Shown: positions 43,389 through 51,592 of the stretch, piece after piece | Layout: every line of letters starts with the position of its first letter | Numbering within the stretch: the stretch's first letter is position 1 | Source of the DNA: JBCCJA01 sp039045975 | Lineage (GTDB): Bacteria; Planctomycetota; Planctomycetia; Planctomycetales; Planctomycetaceae | DNA length: 64,000 nt | Assembly: GCA_039045975.1 (NCBI GenBank) | Contig: JBCCJA010000005.1 | Location: 1-64,000 of the forward strand | Reading direction: 5' to 3' | Notes under the pieces: generated by a model | Told to the model about the DNA's origin: nothing | Databases searched by the model: none | The model's input: the letters and a program-made list of their open reading frames with translations, nothing else | Position numbers and translations under genes: made by a program

Positions 43389-43800
43389 CCCAAAGTCGGG
43401 CCGCTTCAAGAAGTTCCTCCCCTTCAACGACGAAGCCAAAGACGAAACCCTCGACCTGATCGCCCACGGCGCGAGCCCCGCCGCCGTCTGCCGCAAACTC
43501 GACGTATCACCGCAGGCCCTCTATCGGGCCGAGCAGGACGACGCAGACTTCGCCGAACGCCTCGCCGCCGTCCGCCGCTCGCTGACGGAAAACATCGAGG
43601 CGGCCCTCTACCGCTCGGCGATGGAGGGCTCCGTCCCGGCCCAGACGCAGTGGCTGAAGCAGCGTCTCGTCGACCGCGACGGCGAGGACCGCGACGACCC
43701 CGACCTCGCCCGGCTCGAAGCACTCTCCGACGAAGAACTCGCCGCGATGGCCCGAGCCTACGGCGTCACGCTGCCCGAGCCCGAAGAACGGCCCCAGTGA
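43228..43800 (+). CDS. Terminase small subunit-like HTH protein
   Basis: This gene codes for 190 residues. Residues 1-68 are Ser/Arg/Pro-rich and basic. From about 70 an HTH follows: FNDEAKDETLDLIAHGASPA, AVCRKLDVSPQALYRAEQDD, as in small terminases, then ALYRSAMEGSVPAQTQWLKQ. Between 43228 and the HTH no ATG, GTG or TTG occurs in frame, so the start must be ATG 43228 and the gene overlaps the fusion gene by 161 bases. Its end overlaps the large subunit start by four bases. It would recognise DNA for packaging. Confidence 0.75.
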   Translation: MPRKSPDPTKSDAARESGSSRPKRSPKASTPARSTSSSTTASRSGPDANARRRDPKSGRFKKFLPFNDEAKDETLDLIAHGASPAAVCRKLDVSPQALYRAEQDDADFAERLAAVRRSLTENIEAALYRSAMEGSVPAQTQWLKQRLVDRDGEDRDDPDLARLEALSDEELAAMARAYGVTLPEPEERPQ

Positions 43801-45350
43801 GCAGCCACGGCCACGGCGTCGCCGACCTCGTCCGCCGCCTGCCGCGCGGCTGGCGACGCCCGGCGATCCAGAAGCTCCGCATCGTCTTCGAGCGGATCCG
43901 CCGGCTCTCCGCGAAGACGCCCGCCGAGTTCCGCCGACGGCTCCGCCTCACGCCGCTCGACCAAGTCACCCTCGGCGACCGTCTGACCGACTGGCAGAAA
44001 CGCGACTTCGCCGCCCTCGACGACGCCTGGACGCGTCTGGCAAAGATCGGCCCGACCGACGACCGCCCGGTCGTCCGCCGGGCCTACCTCGAACGCCCGC
44101 GGGGGCACTCGAAGACGACCGACCTCGCCGTCCAACTGGCCTGGCTGCTCCGCTTCTCGCCGGTCCGGCTCCGCGGCGTCGTCGCCGCCGCCGACCGCGA
44201 GCAGGCGAAGCTGCTCAAGGACGCCCTCGCCGGCATCGCCGCCGCCAACCCGCAATGGCTCGGACAGCTCAAGTTCCGGGCCGACTCGGTCGGCAATCCG
44301 ATCACAGGCTCCGAGGCGACGTTTCTCGCCTCGCACGTCGCCAGTTCGTACGGACTGACGCCCGATTTCGTCGTCTGCGACGAACTCTGCCATTGGACGA
44401 AAGAGGAATTCTGGCAGTCGCTCGTCTCCGCCGCGGGGAAGCGGCCCGACTGCGTCCTCGTCGTCCTCAGCAATGCCGGCAGCGGGCACGACTGGCGCTG
44501 GGACGCACGGGAAGCGGCACGCCTCGGCGCGACGGCCGACACGCAATCACCGACCTGGCATTTTTCGACGCTCGACGGCCCGCAGGCCCCGTGGGTCACG
44601 GAAGAATCACTCGCCGAACAACGCCGCCTGCTCCCGACGGCCGTCTTCGAGCGGCTGTGGCTCAACCGCTGGCAACAGGCCGAGGGGAGCCTGTTCACGC
44701 CGACCGAGGTCGAAGCCTGCGTCGACGACTCGCTCGCCGAGCGCGACGTAGGAACACCCGGAGTCCGTTACGTCGCCGCCGCCGACTACGCAGAAAAACA
44801 CGACCTGACCGCCTGCGTCGTCCTGCACCAAGAACCGACCGAGGACGGCGGCGACCGCATCGTCATCGACCGGCTCGACGTGTTCGTGCCGACGCCCGAA
44901 AAACCGACGCCCGTCCGGGTCGTCCGCGATTGGATCGTCCGCACCGCCGCCGCCTTCGGCGACGTCCGCTTCGTCGTCGACGAGTTCCAACTCGCCGGCA
45001 TGGTCCAAGAGCTCGAGCCGTCGCTCGACGTATCGCGGTTCGAGTTCGCGTCGGGACGCGGCAACCACGAACTCGCGCTCCGCCTCCGCCGCGCGGTCGC
45101 CGAGACGCGTCTCATCTGGCCCCCAGGCTGCGGCGCGAGACCCGACCGGCCCGACGACGACCTGGCGGCGGAGCTGATCGCGTTGAAAATGATCGAACGG
45201 CCGAACGGCCGCGTGCGGATCGATCACGACCGGCTCGGCCACGACGACCGCGCTTTCGCCGTCGGGGCGGCGCTCGTCGAACTCGGACGCACGGACACGA
45301 CGTCCGCTCCGGAAACGCTCGAGATCGAACAGGGACGCCTGCTCGACTGA
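43797..45350 (+). CDS. Phage terminase large subunit
   Basis: This gene codes for 517 residues from GTG 43797 (GTGA overlap). The N-terminal ATPase has Walker A PRGHSKT (101-107) and Walker B FVVCDE (191-196, D195/E196). The C-terminal half is RuvC-like, with candidate metal ligands D330 (YVAAADYAE), D395 (FVVDEFQL) and a late acidic pair (DDLAAE, near 466). It pumps and cuts DNA into the head. The portal gene expected just downstream is not there; it lies at 9.7-11.0 kb on the other strand. Confidence 0.9.
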   Translation: MSSHGHGVADLVRRLPRGWRRPAIQKLRIVFERIRRLSAKTPAEFRRRLRLTPLDQVTLGDRLTDWQKRDFAALDDAWTRLAKIGPTDDRPVVRRAYLERPRGHSKTTDLAVQLAWLLRFSPVRLRGVVAAADREQAKLLKDALAGIAAANPQWLGQLKFRADSVGNPITGSEATFLASHVASSYGLTPDFVVCDELCHWTKEEFWQSLVSAAGKRPDCVLVVLSNAGSGHDWRWDAREAARLGATADTQSPTWHFSTLDGPQAPWVTEESLAEQRRLLPTAVFERLWLNRWQQAEGSLFTPTEVEACVDDSLAERDVGTPGVRYVAAADYAEKHDLTACVVLHQEPTEDGGDRIVIDRLDVFVPTPEKPTPVRVVRDWIVRTAAAFGDVRFVVDEFQLAGMVQELEPSLDVSRFEFASGRGNHELALRLRRAVAETRLIWPPGCGARPDRPDDDLAAELIALKMIERPNGRVRIDHDRLGHDDRAFAVGAALVELGRTDTTSAPETLEIEQGRLLD

Positions 45351-45373
45351 ATCCCGTCGGGAGTCCGGGTTCT

Positions 45374-45489
45374 GTCGGAAAAACGTCCGCAACGCTGTAG
45401 GGCCCCCGCCTGCCGCATTTCGAGCATACGTGACGCCTGAGATCACCGGAAATTCGGCAGGCGGGGGCCTGCCCTACGACTTTTCCGAC
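45374..45489. repeat. Nested 116-base imperfect palindrome between terminase and rfbD
   Basis: Outer arms GTCGGAAAA (45374-45382) and TTTTCCGAC (45481-45489) are perfectly complementary. Inner arms at 45397-45421 and 45449-45477 pair along GTAGGG, CCCCCGCCTGCCG and ATTTC with a four-base bulge. It sits exactly at the 3' end of the terminase gene. It could be a bidirectional terminator or a mobile miniature element; elements with GTAGGGCAGGC-like arms seem common in Planctomycetota as I recall. Confidence 0.85.
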
Positions 45490-45494
45490 GCGGG

Positions 45495-46370
45495 CTAAGA
45501 GCTTTCCCGGATGACCTTCATGTGACGGCCCAGCGCGTCTTCCCAAGAGGGCATCTGACGCCCGATCACGCCCGCGAGCTTCGACGTATCGAGCACCGAA
45601 TAGGGCGGACGGGCCGCCGGGGCACCGAACTCGGCCGAGGTGATCGCCCGCACTTCGGTCGGCAGGCCGGCCTCGGCGAAAATCTTCCGGGCGAACCGGC
45701 ACCACGTCGTCGTGCCGCCGTTCACGGCGTGATACAGACCGTACGCATCGGTTCCGCAGAGCTCGATCAGCGCCGCCGCGAGATCGACCGTCGAGGTCGG
45801 CGTGCAGTACTGGTCATCGACGACCGTCAAGACGGGACGACTCTCCGCGAGCCGGAGCATCGTCTTCACGAAACTACCTTTATCAGGCGCCGCAGACCCA
45901 TACAGACCGCAGGTTCTCACGACGAAATGCCGGCGGCAGGCCTGGCGGACGAAGTACTCGCCCGCGAGCTTGCTGACCGCGTAGGCGCTCAGCGGGCCGG
46001 GGGCCGCGTCCTCGCGATACGGTTCGCCCCGCATCCCCGCCGACCCGAACACGAAGTCGGTGCTCACGTGCACGAGAACGAGCCCGAGCTCGTCGCAGAC
46101 CTTCGCCAAGTTTCGCGGACCTTCGGCGTTCACACGGAACGCGGCCGCAGGTTCCGACTCGGCCTTATCGACCGCGTTGTACGCCGCGCAGTTAATCACG
46201 ACGCCGACGCCCGCGGCCGCGATCGTCTCCTCGGCCCTCGGATCGGTGATATCGAGCCGGTCTCGGGACAGCCCGACGGCCCGCTCGTCCAACATGCCGC
46301 ACAGCTCGGCACCCAACTGGCCCTCGGCGCCGGTAATAAGAATCCGCGGGCCGTCCCCCGTCACACTCAT
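45495..46370 (-). CDS. rfbD: dTDP-4-dehydrorhamnose reductase
   Basis: This gene codes for 291 residues. It has the NAD(P) motif ILITGAEGQLGAELCGM, the active-site YAVSKLAGEYF (YxxxK), and LYGSAAPDKGSFVKTM. It is the last step of dTDP-L-rhamnose synthesis. It overlaps rfbC by four bases; rfbA lies 8 kb away at 54-55 kb and rfbB is not in the window. Confidence 0.94.
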   Translation of the reverse strand: MSVTGDGPRILITGAEGQLGAELCGMLDERAVGLSRDRLDITDPRAEETIAAAGVGVVINCAAYNAVDKAESEPAAAFRVNAEGPRNLAKVCDELGLVLVHVSTDFVFGSAGMRGEPYREDAAPGPLSAYAVSKLAGEYFVRQACRRHFVVRTCGLYGSAAPDKGSFVKTMLRLAESRPVLTVVDDQYCTPTSTVDLAAALIELCGTDAYGLYHAVNGGTTTWCRFARKIFAEAGLPTEVRAITSAEFGAPAARPPYSVLDTSKLAGVIGRQMPSWEDALGRHMKVIRESS

Positions 46371-46909
46371 GAGTCCGCCACGATTTCGTCGTAAGTCAGA
46401 CCCTGCTTGTCTTTCGCAGACAGAGTCGGCTCACCTTCGAGAGGCCAATCGATGCCGAGCTTCGGATCGTTCCAGAGCAATGTCTTTTCGCTCGACGCGT
46501 CATAGAAGTCGGAGCATTTATAAAAGAAATGCGCCCGCTCGCTGAGGACGTAAAAGCCGTGGGCACAGCCGGGCGGTAAATAAAATTGGCGAGGCTCGGC
46601 GGCGTCCAGCGTGACGGTCACGACCTGCCCGCGGGTCGGGGAGTCGGGCCGGATATCGACACAGACGTCGAAGACACGGCCGTGCAGCACCTGCACCAGC
46701 TTCCCCTGGGCGTGCCGCGTCTGGAAATGCAGTCCCCGCAAGATCCCGCGTGAAGACGTCGAGAAATTATCTTGAACGTACGAATTCGGCACGCCTTCGT
46801 CGGCATAACGTCCCGCGTGAAACAACTCCTGAAAGGACCCACGGGCGTCACCGAACACGTCCGGCGTGACGAGTAAGCACCCTTCGATGGCGGTCTGCGC
46901 AACCTTCAC
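46367..46909 (-). CDS. rfbC: dTDP-4-dehydrorhamnose 3,5-epimerase
   Basis: This gene codes for 180 residues. It has FSTSSRGILRGLHFQTRHAQ, the catalytic His segment, then YLPPGCAHGFYVLSERAHFF and CSDFYDASSEKTLLWNDP. It epimerises the rhamnose precursor. It is divergent from the first glycosyltransferase, with about 140 bases for promoters between them. Confidence 0.95.
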   Translation of the reverse strand: MKVAQTAIEGCLLVTPDVFGDARGSFQELFHAGRYADEGVPNSYVQDNFSTSSRGILRGLHFQTRHAQGKLVQVLHGRVFDVCVDIRPDSPTRGQVVTVTLDAAEPRQFYLPPGCAHGFYVLSERAHFFYKCSDFYDASSEKTLLWNDPKLGIDWPLEGEPTLSAKDKQGLTYDEIVADS

Positions 46910-47047
46910 GACGGCCTCGGTGTGTGGTGAATCGGGCGGCGAGAAACACTTACGTTCGACCGACGGAGACTAGCCGTCGCCATGAGCCTCCGACAGCTTC
47001 AGGGCCCGAAAATCAGCCGACGTGACGCATCTTAATTGCTGATATTT

Positions 47048-48133
47048 ATGCGTCCGACGCGCCGGTCCGACACGTCGGCGTCAGCGGTTGCGTCAAAGCG
47101 GGCCGGTCCGGAAACTGAGTTGAAAGAATACGAAACCCGGCCGAAACCCGTGACAGCATCCGCGACTCATCCCGCCGCGGAACGGACCGGCTCGGCGACC
47201 ACGCCGCCCGCGGTCAGCATCCTCATCGTCTCCTATAAGTCGTGCGATCTGGTCCTCGAAGCTCTTCGGGGCCTTTTCCGCCACACGCGGCGGGACGACT
47301 TCGAGATCTTGCTCACCGACTGCTCCCGGGACGGGACCGAACGCGCCGTCGCGGAAGCGTTCCCGGACGTGCGGGTCATCCCGGCGACGGGCAACCTCGG
47401 CTTTGCCGGCGGTAACAATTTTTTGGCCCGGCACGCCCGCGGAAGGCTGCTGCTGTTGCTCAATCCCGACGTGATCGTCGCCGACGACGCGATCGGCGAA
47501 CTCGTCGCCTGTGCCGAAGCACGGCCCGACGCCGGGGCATGGGGCGGGGTGACCGTGCTGCCGGACGGCCGGACCGACCCGAGTTGCCGGCAGTCGCTGC
47601 CGACGCTCGGCCGGCTCGCGATGGGGGCCGTCGGTTTCGCCGCGCGGGCGGCCGGCGGGCTCGCCGACGACGAAACCGAGGCCCGCGAAGTCGAAGCCCT
47701 CAGTGGCGCCTTCATGCTCGTCGACCGGGCCGTCTGGGAACGGCTCGGCGGCTTCGACCTTTCGTTCTTCATGTACGCCGAGGAACTCGACCTCTGTTAT
47801 CGCATCGCGCGGTCCGGGCGACCGGTCGTGATGACGCCTAAGGCGCGGATCACGCACCTGGTCGGCTCCGGCTCGGCCCTCAGCCCGCAGCGACAGACGG
47901 CGATCCACCGCGCGAAGATGCACTTCTTGCGGAAACACCGCGGCGTCCTGTTCGCCGCGATCGGCGGGGCGGCCCTGTGGCTGGCGGCGTTCAACAGGTG
48001 GGCCGGCGGGTCGGTGATGACTTTCGTGCGGAAGTCATCGCGGTTCCGCGACCTGCGGGACGGGTACGGCCCGGTCGTCTTTCAGCCGTTCGCCTGGTGG
48101 GGCGGCTACGGCGGGACGGCCGACGCGTCGTGA
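47048..48133 (+). CDS. GT2-family glycosyltransferase, rhamnosyltransferase-like
   Basis: This gene codes for 361 residues from ATG 47048. The first 45 residues are polar and probably disordered. The GT-A domain follows: VSILIVSYKSCDLVLEALRG, GNLGFAGGNNFLARHA and LLLLLNPDVIVADDAIGEL (DxD-like NPD), then ALSGAFMLVDRAVWERLGGF and FFMYAEELDLCYRIARSG. This pattern matches bacterial rhamnosyl- or galactosyl-transferases. It overlaps the next gene by four bases. It probably acts in the exopolysaccharide pathway. Confidence 0.88.
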   Translation: MRPTRRSDTSASAVASKRAGPETELKEYETRPKPVTASATHPAAERTGSATTPPAVSILIVSYKSCDLVLEALRGLFRHTRRDDFEILLTDCSRDGTERAVAEAFPDVRVIPATGNLGFAGGNNFLARHARGRLLLLLNPDVIVADDAIGELVACAEARPDAGAWGGVTVLPDGRTDPSCRQSLPTLGRLAMGAVGFAARAAGGLADDETEAREVEALSGAFMLVDRAVWERLGGFDLSFFMYAEELDLCYRIARSGRPVVMTPKARITHLVGSGSALSPQRQTAIHRAKMHFLRKHRGVLFAAIGGAALWLAAFNRWAGGSVMTFVRKSSRFRDLRDGYGPVVFQPFAWWGGYGGTADAS

Positions 48134-48993
48134 TTTCGGTCGTCATCCCCGCCTACAACGAAGAGGCGGTCATCGCCCGCACGCTCGACAGCGTGCTCGC
48201 CGCGCTCGAACACGAGCCGGGCGAAATCGTCGTCGCCTGCAACGGCTGTCGCGACAGGACCTACGAGATCGCTTCCTCGTTCGGCGACCCCGTCCGGGTG
48301 ATCCAGACCGAGACCGGTTCGAAGCCTCTCGCATGGAATCTCGGCGACGAGGCCGCGTCGCACTTCCCGCGGTTCTATCTCGACGCCGATATCGAACTCG
48401 CCCCCGACGCGTTGAGCCTGACGGCCGATCTCCTCCGCGGCGGAGAAGTGCTCGCCGCCGCCCCCGCGATGCGGACCGACCTCACGCGTAGTTCGTGGCC
48501 CGTGCGGGCCTTTTACGACGTCTGGTCGGTCGTGCCGTACCACGCCGCGGGGCACCTCGGGAGTGGGTTCTTCGCGCTCAGCGAGGCGGGCCGGGCACGG
48601 TTCGGCCCCTTCCCGGACCTCGTCGCCGACGACGAGTTCGTCCGCCGTCAGTTCGCCCCTCACGAACGAAAGATCGTCGAAGACACCTGGTTTTCGATCT
48701 GCCCGCCCGCCGACTTCACGAACCTGCTCGCGGTGAAGACCCGTTCGCGTTTCGGCACCTTCCAGCTCGCCTCGAAACATCCGGAACTGACCTCGGGCGA
48801 CCACGCCGGAGGGTGGGGCCGGACGCTGAGGACGATCGCGGGCCGGCCGTCGCTGTGGCCGAAGCTGCCCGTCTACATGGCCGTCAACACGATCGTCCGC
48901 CGCCGTGCCGCGTCCCGCATGCGGGCCGCGGCCGAGCCCGCCTGGGACCGTGACGAGACGTCGCGTCTGACGACCGACGCCGCCGCACGCTGA
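48130..48993 (+). CDS. GT2-family glycosyltransferase
   Basis: This gene codes for 287 residues from GTG 48130 (GTGA overlap). It opens ISVVIPAYNEEAVIARTLDS, then EIVVACNGCRDRTYEIAS and FPRFYLDADIELAPDALS (DAD), and the acceptor part GSGFFALSEAGRARFGPFPD. It is the second glycosyltransferase of the pair. It may add a sugar to the lipid carrier or the growing repeat unit. Confidence 0.88.
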   Translation: MISVVIPAYNEEAVIARTLDSVLAALEHEPGEIVVACNGCRDRTYEIASSFGDPVRVIQTETGSKPLAWNLGDEAASHFPRFYLDADIELAPDALSLTADLLRGGEVLAAAPAMRTDLTRSSWPVRAFYDVWSVVPYHAAGHLGSGFFALSEAGRARFGPFPDLVADDEFVRRQFAPHERKIVEDTWFSICPPADFTNLLAVKTRSRFGTFQLASKHPELTSGDHAGGWGRTLRTIAGRPSLWPKLPVYMAVNTIVRRRAASRMRAAAEPAWDRDETSRLTTDAAAR

Positions 48994-49145
48994 CCCGGCC
49001 GCCGAGAACGTTCGCGCGCGGGCCTTCTCACCGCGAAGCATTTTCTAACGACTGCGGGGACTTTGACGCCCGGATCGGTCATGCCGGTCCTGCCGCCCGT
49101 CGATGTCTGTGATGACCGTCGGGAACACCGGGCGGAGAAACGCGC

Positions 49146-50273
49146 GTGCCACGGAAAGTGCGGACGATGGGTTTGACGCGGACCGCGATCATCTTGGCCG
49201 GCATGACGCCGCTCGCCCTGTCGGCAGGCTGCGCGAGCGTGCCGACCGGGACGGTGTTGCTCGACACGCCGACCGAACTGAACAAGGTCACGCTGCCGAC
49301 CTACCGGATCGAGCCGCCCGACGTGCTGCAGATCGAATCGACGCGCAACGTCCGGCGGCCCGACGACCTCCTACGGCCCGGCGACGACCTCATCATCGAA
49401 GCGGCCAACTCCCTGCCGCTCGAAACCGACATCGACCCCGACCTCTATCCGGCCGAATATCGGGCCGCGATCGACCGCGAGGCGACGTTCAAGTTCATCA
49501 ACGGTCCCTACAGGATCGGCCCGGACGGGACCGTCGACCTCGGCCCGTATTACGGCAAGGTCGCGCTTGCCGGGCTGACGCTCGCCCAAGCCCGCGACGC
49601 GGTCGACGCTCACCTCGTCGACGGCACGGGGCTCCGCGACCCGCTCGTGACGGTCAACTACGGGTCGGTCAACGTGGAACAACTCGTGACCGGCGAGCAC
49701 CTCGTCCGCCCCGACGGCACGGTCGACCTCGGCACGTTCGGGCAGGTCAACGTCGCCGGGCTGACGTTGGAGCAGGCCGAGCAGGTCGTCGCGACCGCCA
49801 TGTCGGCCTTCGTCGTCGAGCCGGAGGTCGAGATCGACGTCCTCGCCTTCAACAGCAAATCGTTTTACGTGATCACCGACGGCGGCGGCTTCGGCGAGCA
49901 GGTCGTCAAGCTCCCGATCGTCGGCAACGAGACGGTCCTCGACGCGATCAGCGAGACCCAGGGCCTGTCCCAGGTCTCGAGCAAAAACATCTGGGTCGCC
50001 CGGCCCGCGCCGGCCGGCACCGGCGTCGCCCAGATCTTGCCGGTCCACTGGGAAGAGATCGCCCAGGAGGGCATCACCGACACGAACTACCAGCTCTTCC
50101 CCGGCGACCGCGTCTACGTGAAGGCCGACCGCCTGATCAAGCTCGACAACTTCCTCGTCAAGGTGACCGCGCCGATCGAACGCGTCTTCGGCGTCATCAT
50201 CCTCGGCGACGACGCGGTCGAATCGCTGCAGTTCGTTCAGACCGGCGCCGGCCTCGGCGGCCTCGGCCCGTAA
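49146..50273 (+). CDS. Wza-type polysaccharide export protein
   Basis: This gene codes for 375 residues. The N-terminus is a lipoprotein signal (LAGMTPLALSAGC) with a start at GTG 49146 (GGAG upstream) or ATG 49167. It has an RIEPPDVLQIES export motif, FINGPYRIGPDGTVDLGPYY followed by VALAGLTLAQARDAVDAHL, and a second SLBB-like unit VRPDGTVDLGTFGQVNVAGL. It forms the outer-membrane part of the exporter. The Wzz/tyrosine-kinase partner is at 56.5 kb. Confidence 0.92.
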   Translation: MPRKVRTMGLTRTAIILAGMTPLALSAGCASVPTGTVLLDTPTELNKVTLPTYRIEPPDVLQIESTRNVRRPDDLLRPGDDLIIEAANSLPLETDIDPDLYPAEYRAAIDREATFKFINGPYRIGPDGTVDLGPYYGKVALAGLTLAQARDAVDAHLVDGTGLRDPLVTVNYGSVNVEQLVTGEHLVRPDGTVDLGTFGQVNVAGLTLEQAEQVVATAMSAFVVEPEVEIDVLAFNSKSFYVITDGGGFGEQVVKLPIVGNETVLDAISETQGLSQVSSKNIWVARPAPAGTGVAQILPVHWEEIAQEGITDTNYQLFPGDRVYVKADRLIKLDNFLVKVTAPIERVFGVIILGDDAVESLQFVQTGAGLGGLGP

Positions 50274-50346
50274 CCGACGCACGGCCGGGCCGCATGGACG
50301 CGTCCGCACGAAATTCACCGTCGACCCGAGATCGGAAGTCTCCTCG

Positions 50347-51057
50347 ATGCGATATTCAGTCCTGATTCTGGTCGCGACGATCGCCGCCGGCCGGCCGGCG
50401 GCGGCCGCGGACAACGCGACCCCCGTCGACTTCTCTCTCGAATCGCTGCCCTGGGACGATTTCGAGCACGCGTCGGGTAACGGGGCGGGGACGCTGGCGA
50501 CCGCCGACGGCATCAATCCCGTCAATGCGTCTGTCACGCAAACCGAGACGTCCGCGTCTCCGCGAGCACCACGTCTTATGCCGGTGTCAGAGGCCATCGT
50601 CCCGGTCGCCCTGCCGTCTCACGACCCGCGGACCGATATGTCCGCCGCCGACTCGGACGCGACACCCGCCGTTTTCTCCCGGCCCGTCACGGCGCCCGCC
50701 GGGGCCGTCACTCTGACGGCCGGACACGCTCCTCTCGCCTGCGACGTTGACGCCTCGTGCATACCCGAAGATGCGTCTTACCTGTCGAAGATCTCCCGCG
50801 TCTTCCGGGACAAAGCCAGCCTCTTCCTCGGCAAGAAGCGAGAGCAGGAACGGAAGATCGAATACGTCTTCGAGTTCCCCACCGTTCTGCCGTCGGGCTG
50901 CCCCTACGGCTACTACGAACCGAACTGGCAGCCGTTCTGCGATCCGGCCTGCCCGCCGTCGGACGTCGGCGTCCGCATCTTCGACCGGGCCCACGTCCCG
51001 GCACCGGCCCGACCCGCGTCGCTGCCGGCCCCCGCGCCGGTTCTGCCCGCCGAATGA
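50347..51057 (+). CDS. Secreted Cys-containing protein of exopolysaccharide cluster
   Basis: This gene codes for 236 residues. A signal peptide (YSVLILVATIAAGRPAAAA) is followed by an unstructured region rich in Pro, Ser and Ala. Near residue 130 there is CDVDASCIPEDASYLSKISR, then a basic helix with REQERKIEYVFEFPTVLPSG and CPYGYYEPNWQPFCDPACPP. The Cys spacing suggests disulphides. No family recognised. It follows the exporter gene and may be an accessory of the polysaccharide machine. Confidence 0.6.
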   Translation: MRYSVLILVATIAAGRPAAAADNATPVDFSLESLPWDDFEHASGNGAGTLATADGINPVNASVTQTETSASPRAPRLMPVSEAIVPVALPSHDPRTDMSAADSDATPAVFSRPVTAPAGAVTLTAGHAPLACDVDASCIPEDASYLSKISRVFRDKASLFLGKKREQERKIEYVFEFPTVLPSGCPYGYYEPNWQPFCDPACPPSDVGVRIFDRAHVPAPARPASLPAPAPVLPAE

Positions 51058-51122
51058 TCACACCTCCGCACGCGTCGGTCCGATAAGATCAGACGCACGA
51101 GGCCCTTCTTGAAACCGACGCG

Positions 51123-51575
51123 ATGCGAACACACCGAACGGTTTTGACCGCCGCGATACTTCTGGCGGTCCCGGTGACGGCCGGAGCCCAGACGTTCATC
51201 GCGCCGCCGCCGCTGCGTCCGTCGCAGCGTCCGACCGTCAGCCCGTTTCTGGCGTTAAACGAAACGCGTCAGCTGACCGGCTCGCTGAACCTGTTCCGCA
51301 ACGTCCGCCCCCGGCAGCTGCTGCTGCGAGAGACGCAACGGACGAACCGTGAACTCCGAGAGCTTTCCGACGCGGCCGATACGGCCCGACGCGAACGGTT
51401 CCGTCTCGAGCAGCGGCTCGATCAAGACGTGCTCGCCGACAACCGCGACGAGCAACGACTCCGGACCGGCAACCGGACCCGCTTTTTCCAAACCGCCTCA
51501 CCCGGCCGCCCGCGCTTCTCCGACACCGGCAACTACTTCCCGCCGCGTTCGGCAGGCCGTTCCCGCACCCGTTAG
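51123..51575 (+). CDS. Small secreted arginine-rich protein
   Basis: This gene codes for 150 residues. A signal peptide (TVLTAAILLAVPVTAGA) is followed by a basic protein with ETQRTNRELRELSDAADTAR, a likely coiled coil, and a C-terminal Phe/Arg-rich tail. It has no recognised domain. It is the last gene of the plus-strand group before the convergent glycosyltransferase. Confidence 0.6.
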   Translation: MRTHRTVLTAAILLAVPVTAGAQTFIAPPPLRPSQRPTVSPFLALNETRQLTGSLNLFRNVRPRQLLLRETQRTNRELRELSDAADTARRERFRLEQRLDQDVLADNRDEQRLRTGNRTRFFQTASPGRPRFSDTGNYFPPRSAGRSRTR

Positions 51576-51592
51576 GCGGCCGAGCCTGCTGC

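Noticed and set aside
42806..43459. Plus-strand 217-residue ORF inside the ABC/GNAT gene
   Set aside because: Not an independent gene: it is the +1 frame that would be reached only by slippage at the A10 tract.
49103..50365. Plus-strand 420-residue ORF over the exporter gene
   Set aside because: Frame-shifted reading of the Wza-type gene; Arg-rich without a signal peptide or motif.
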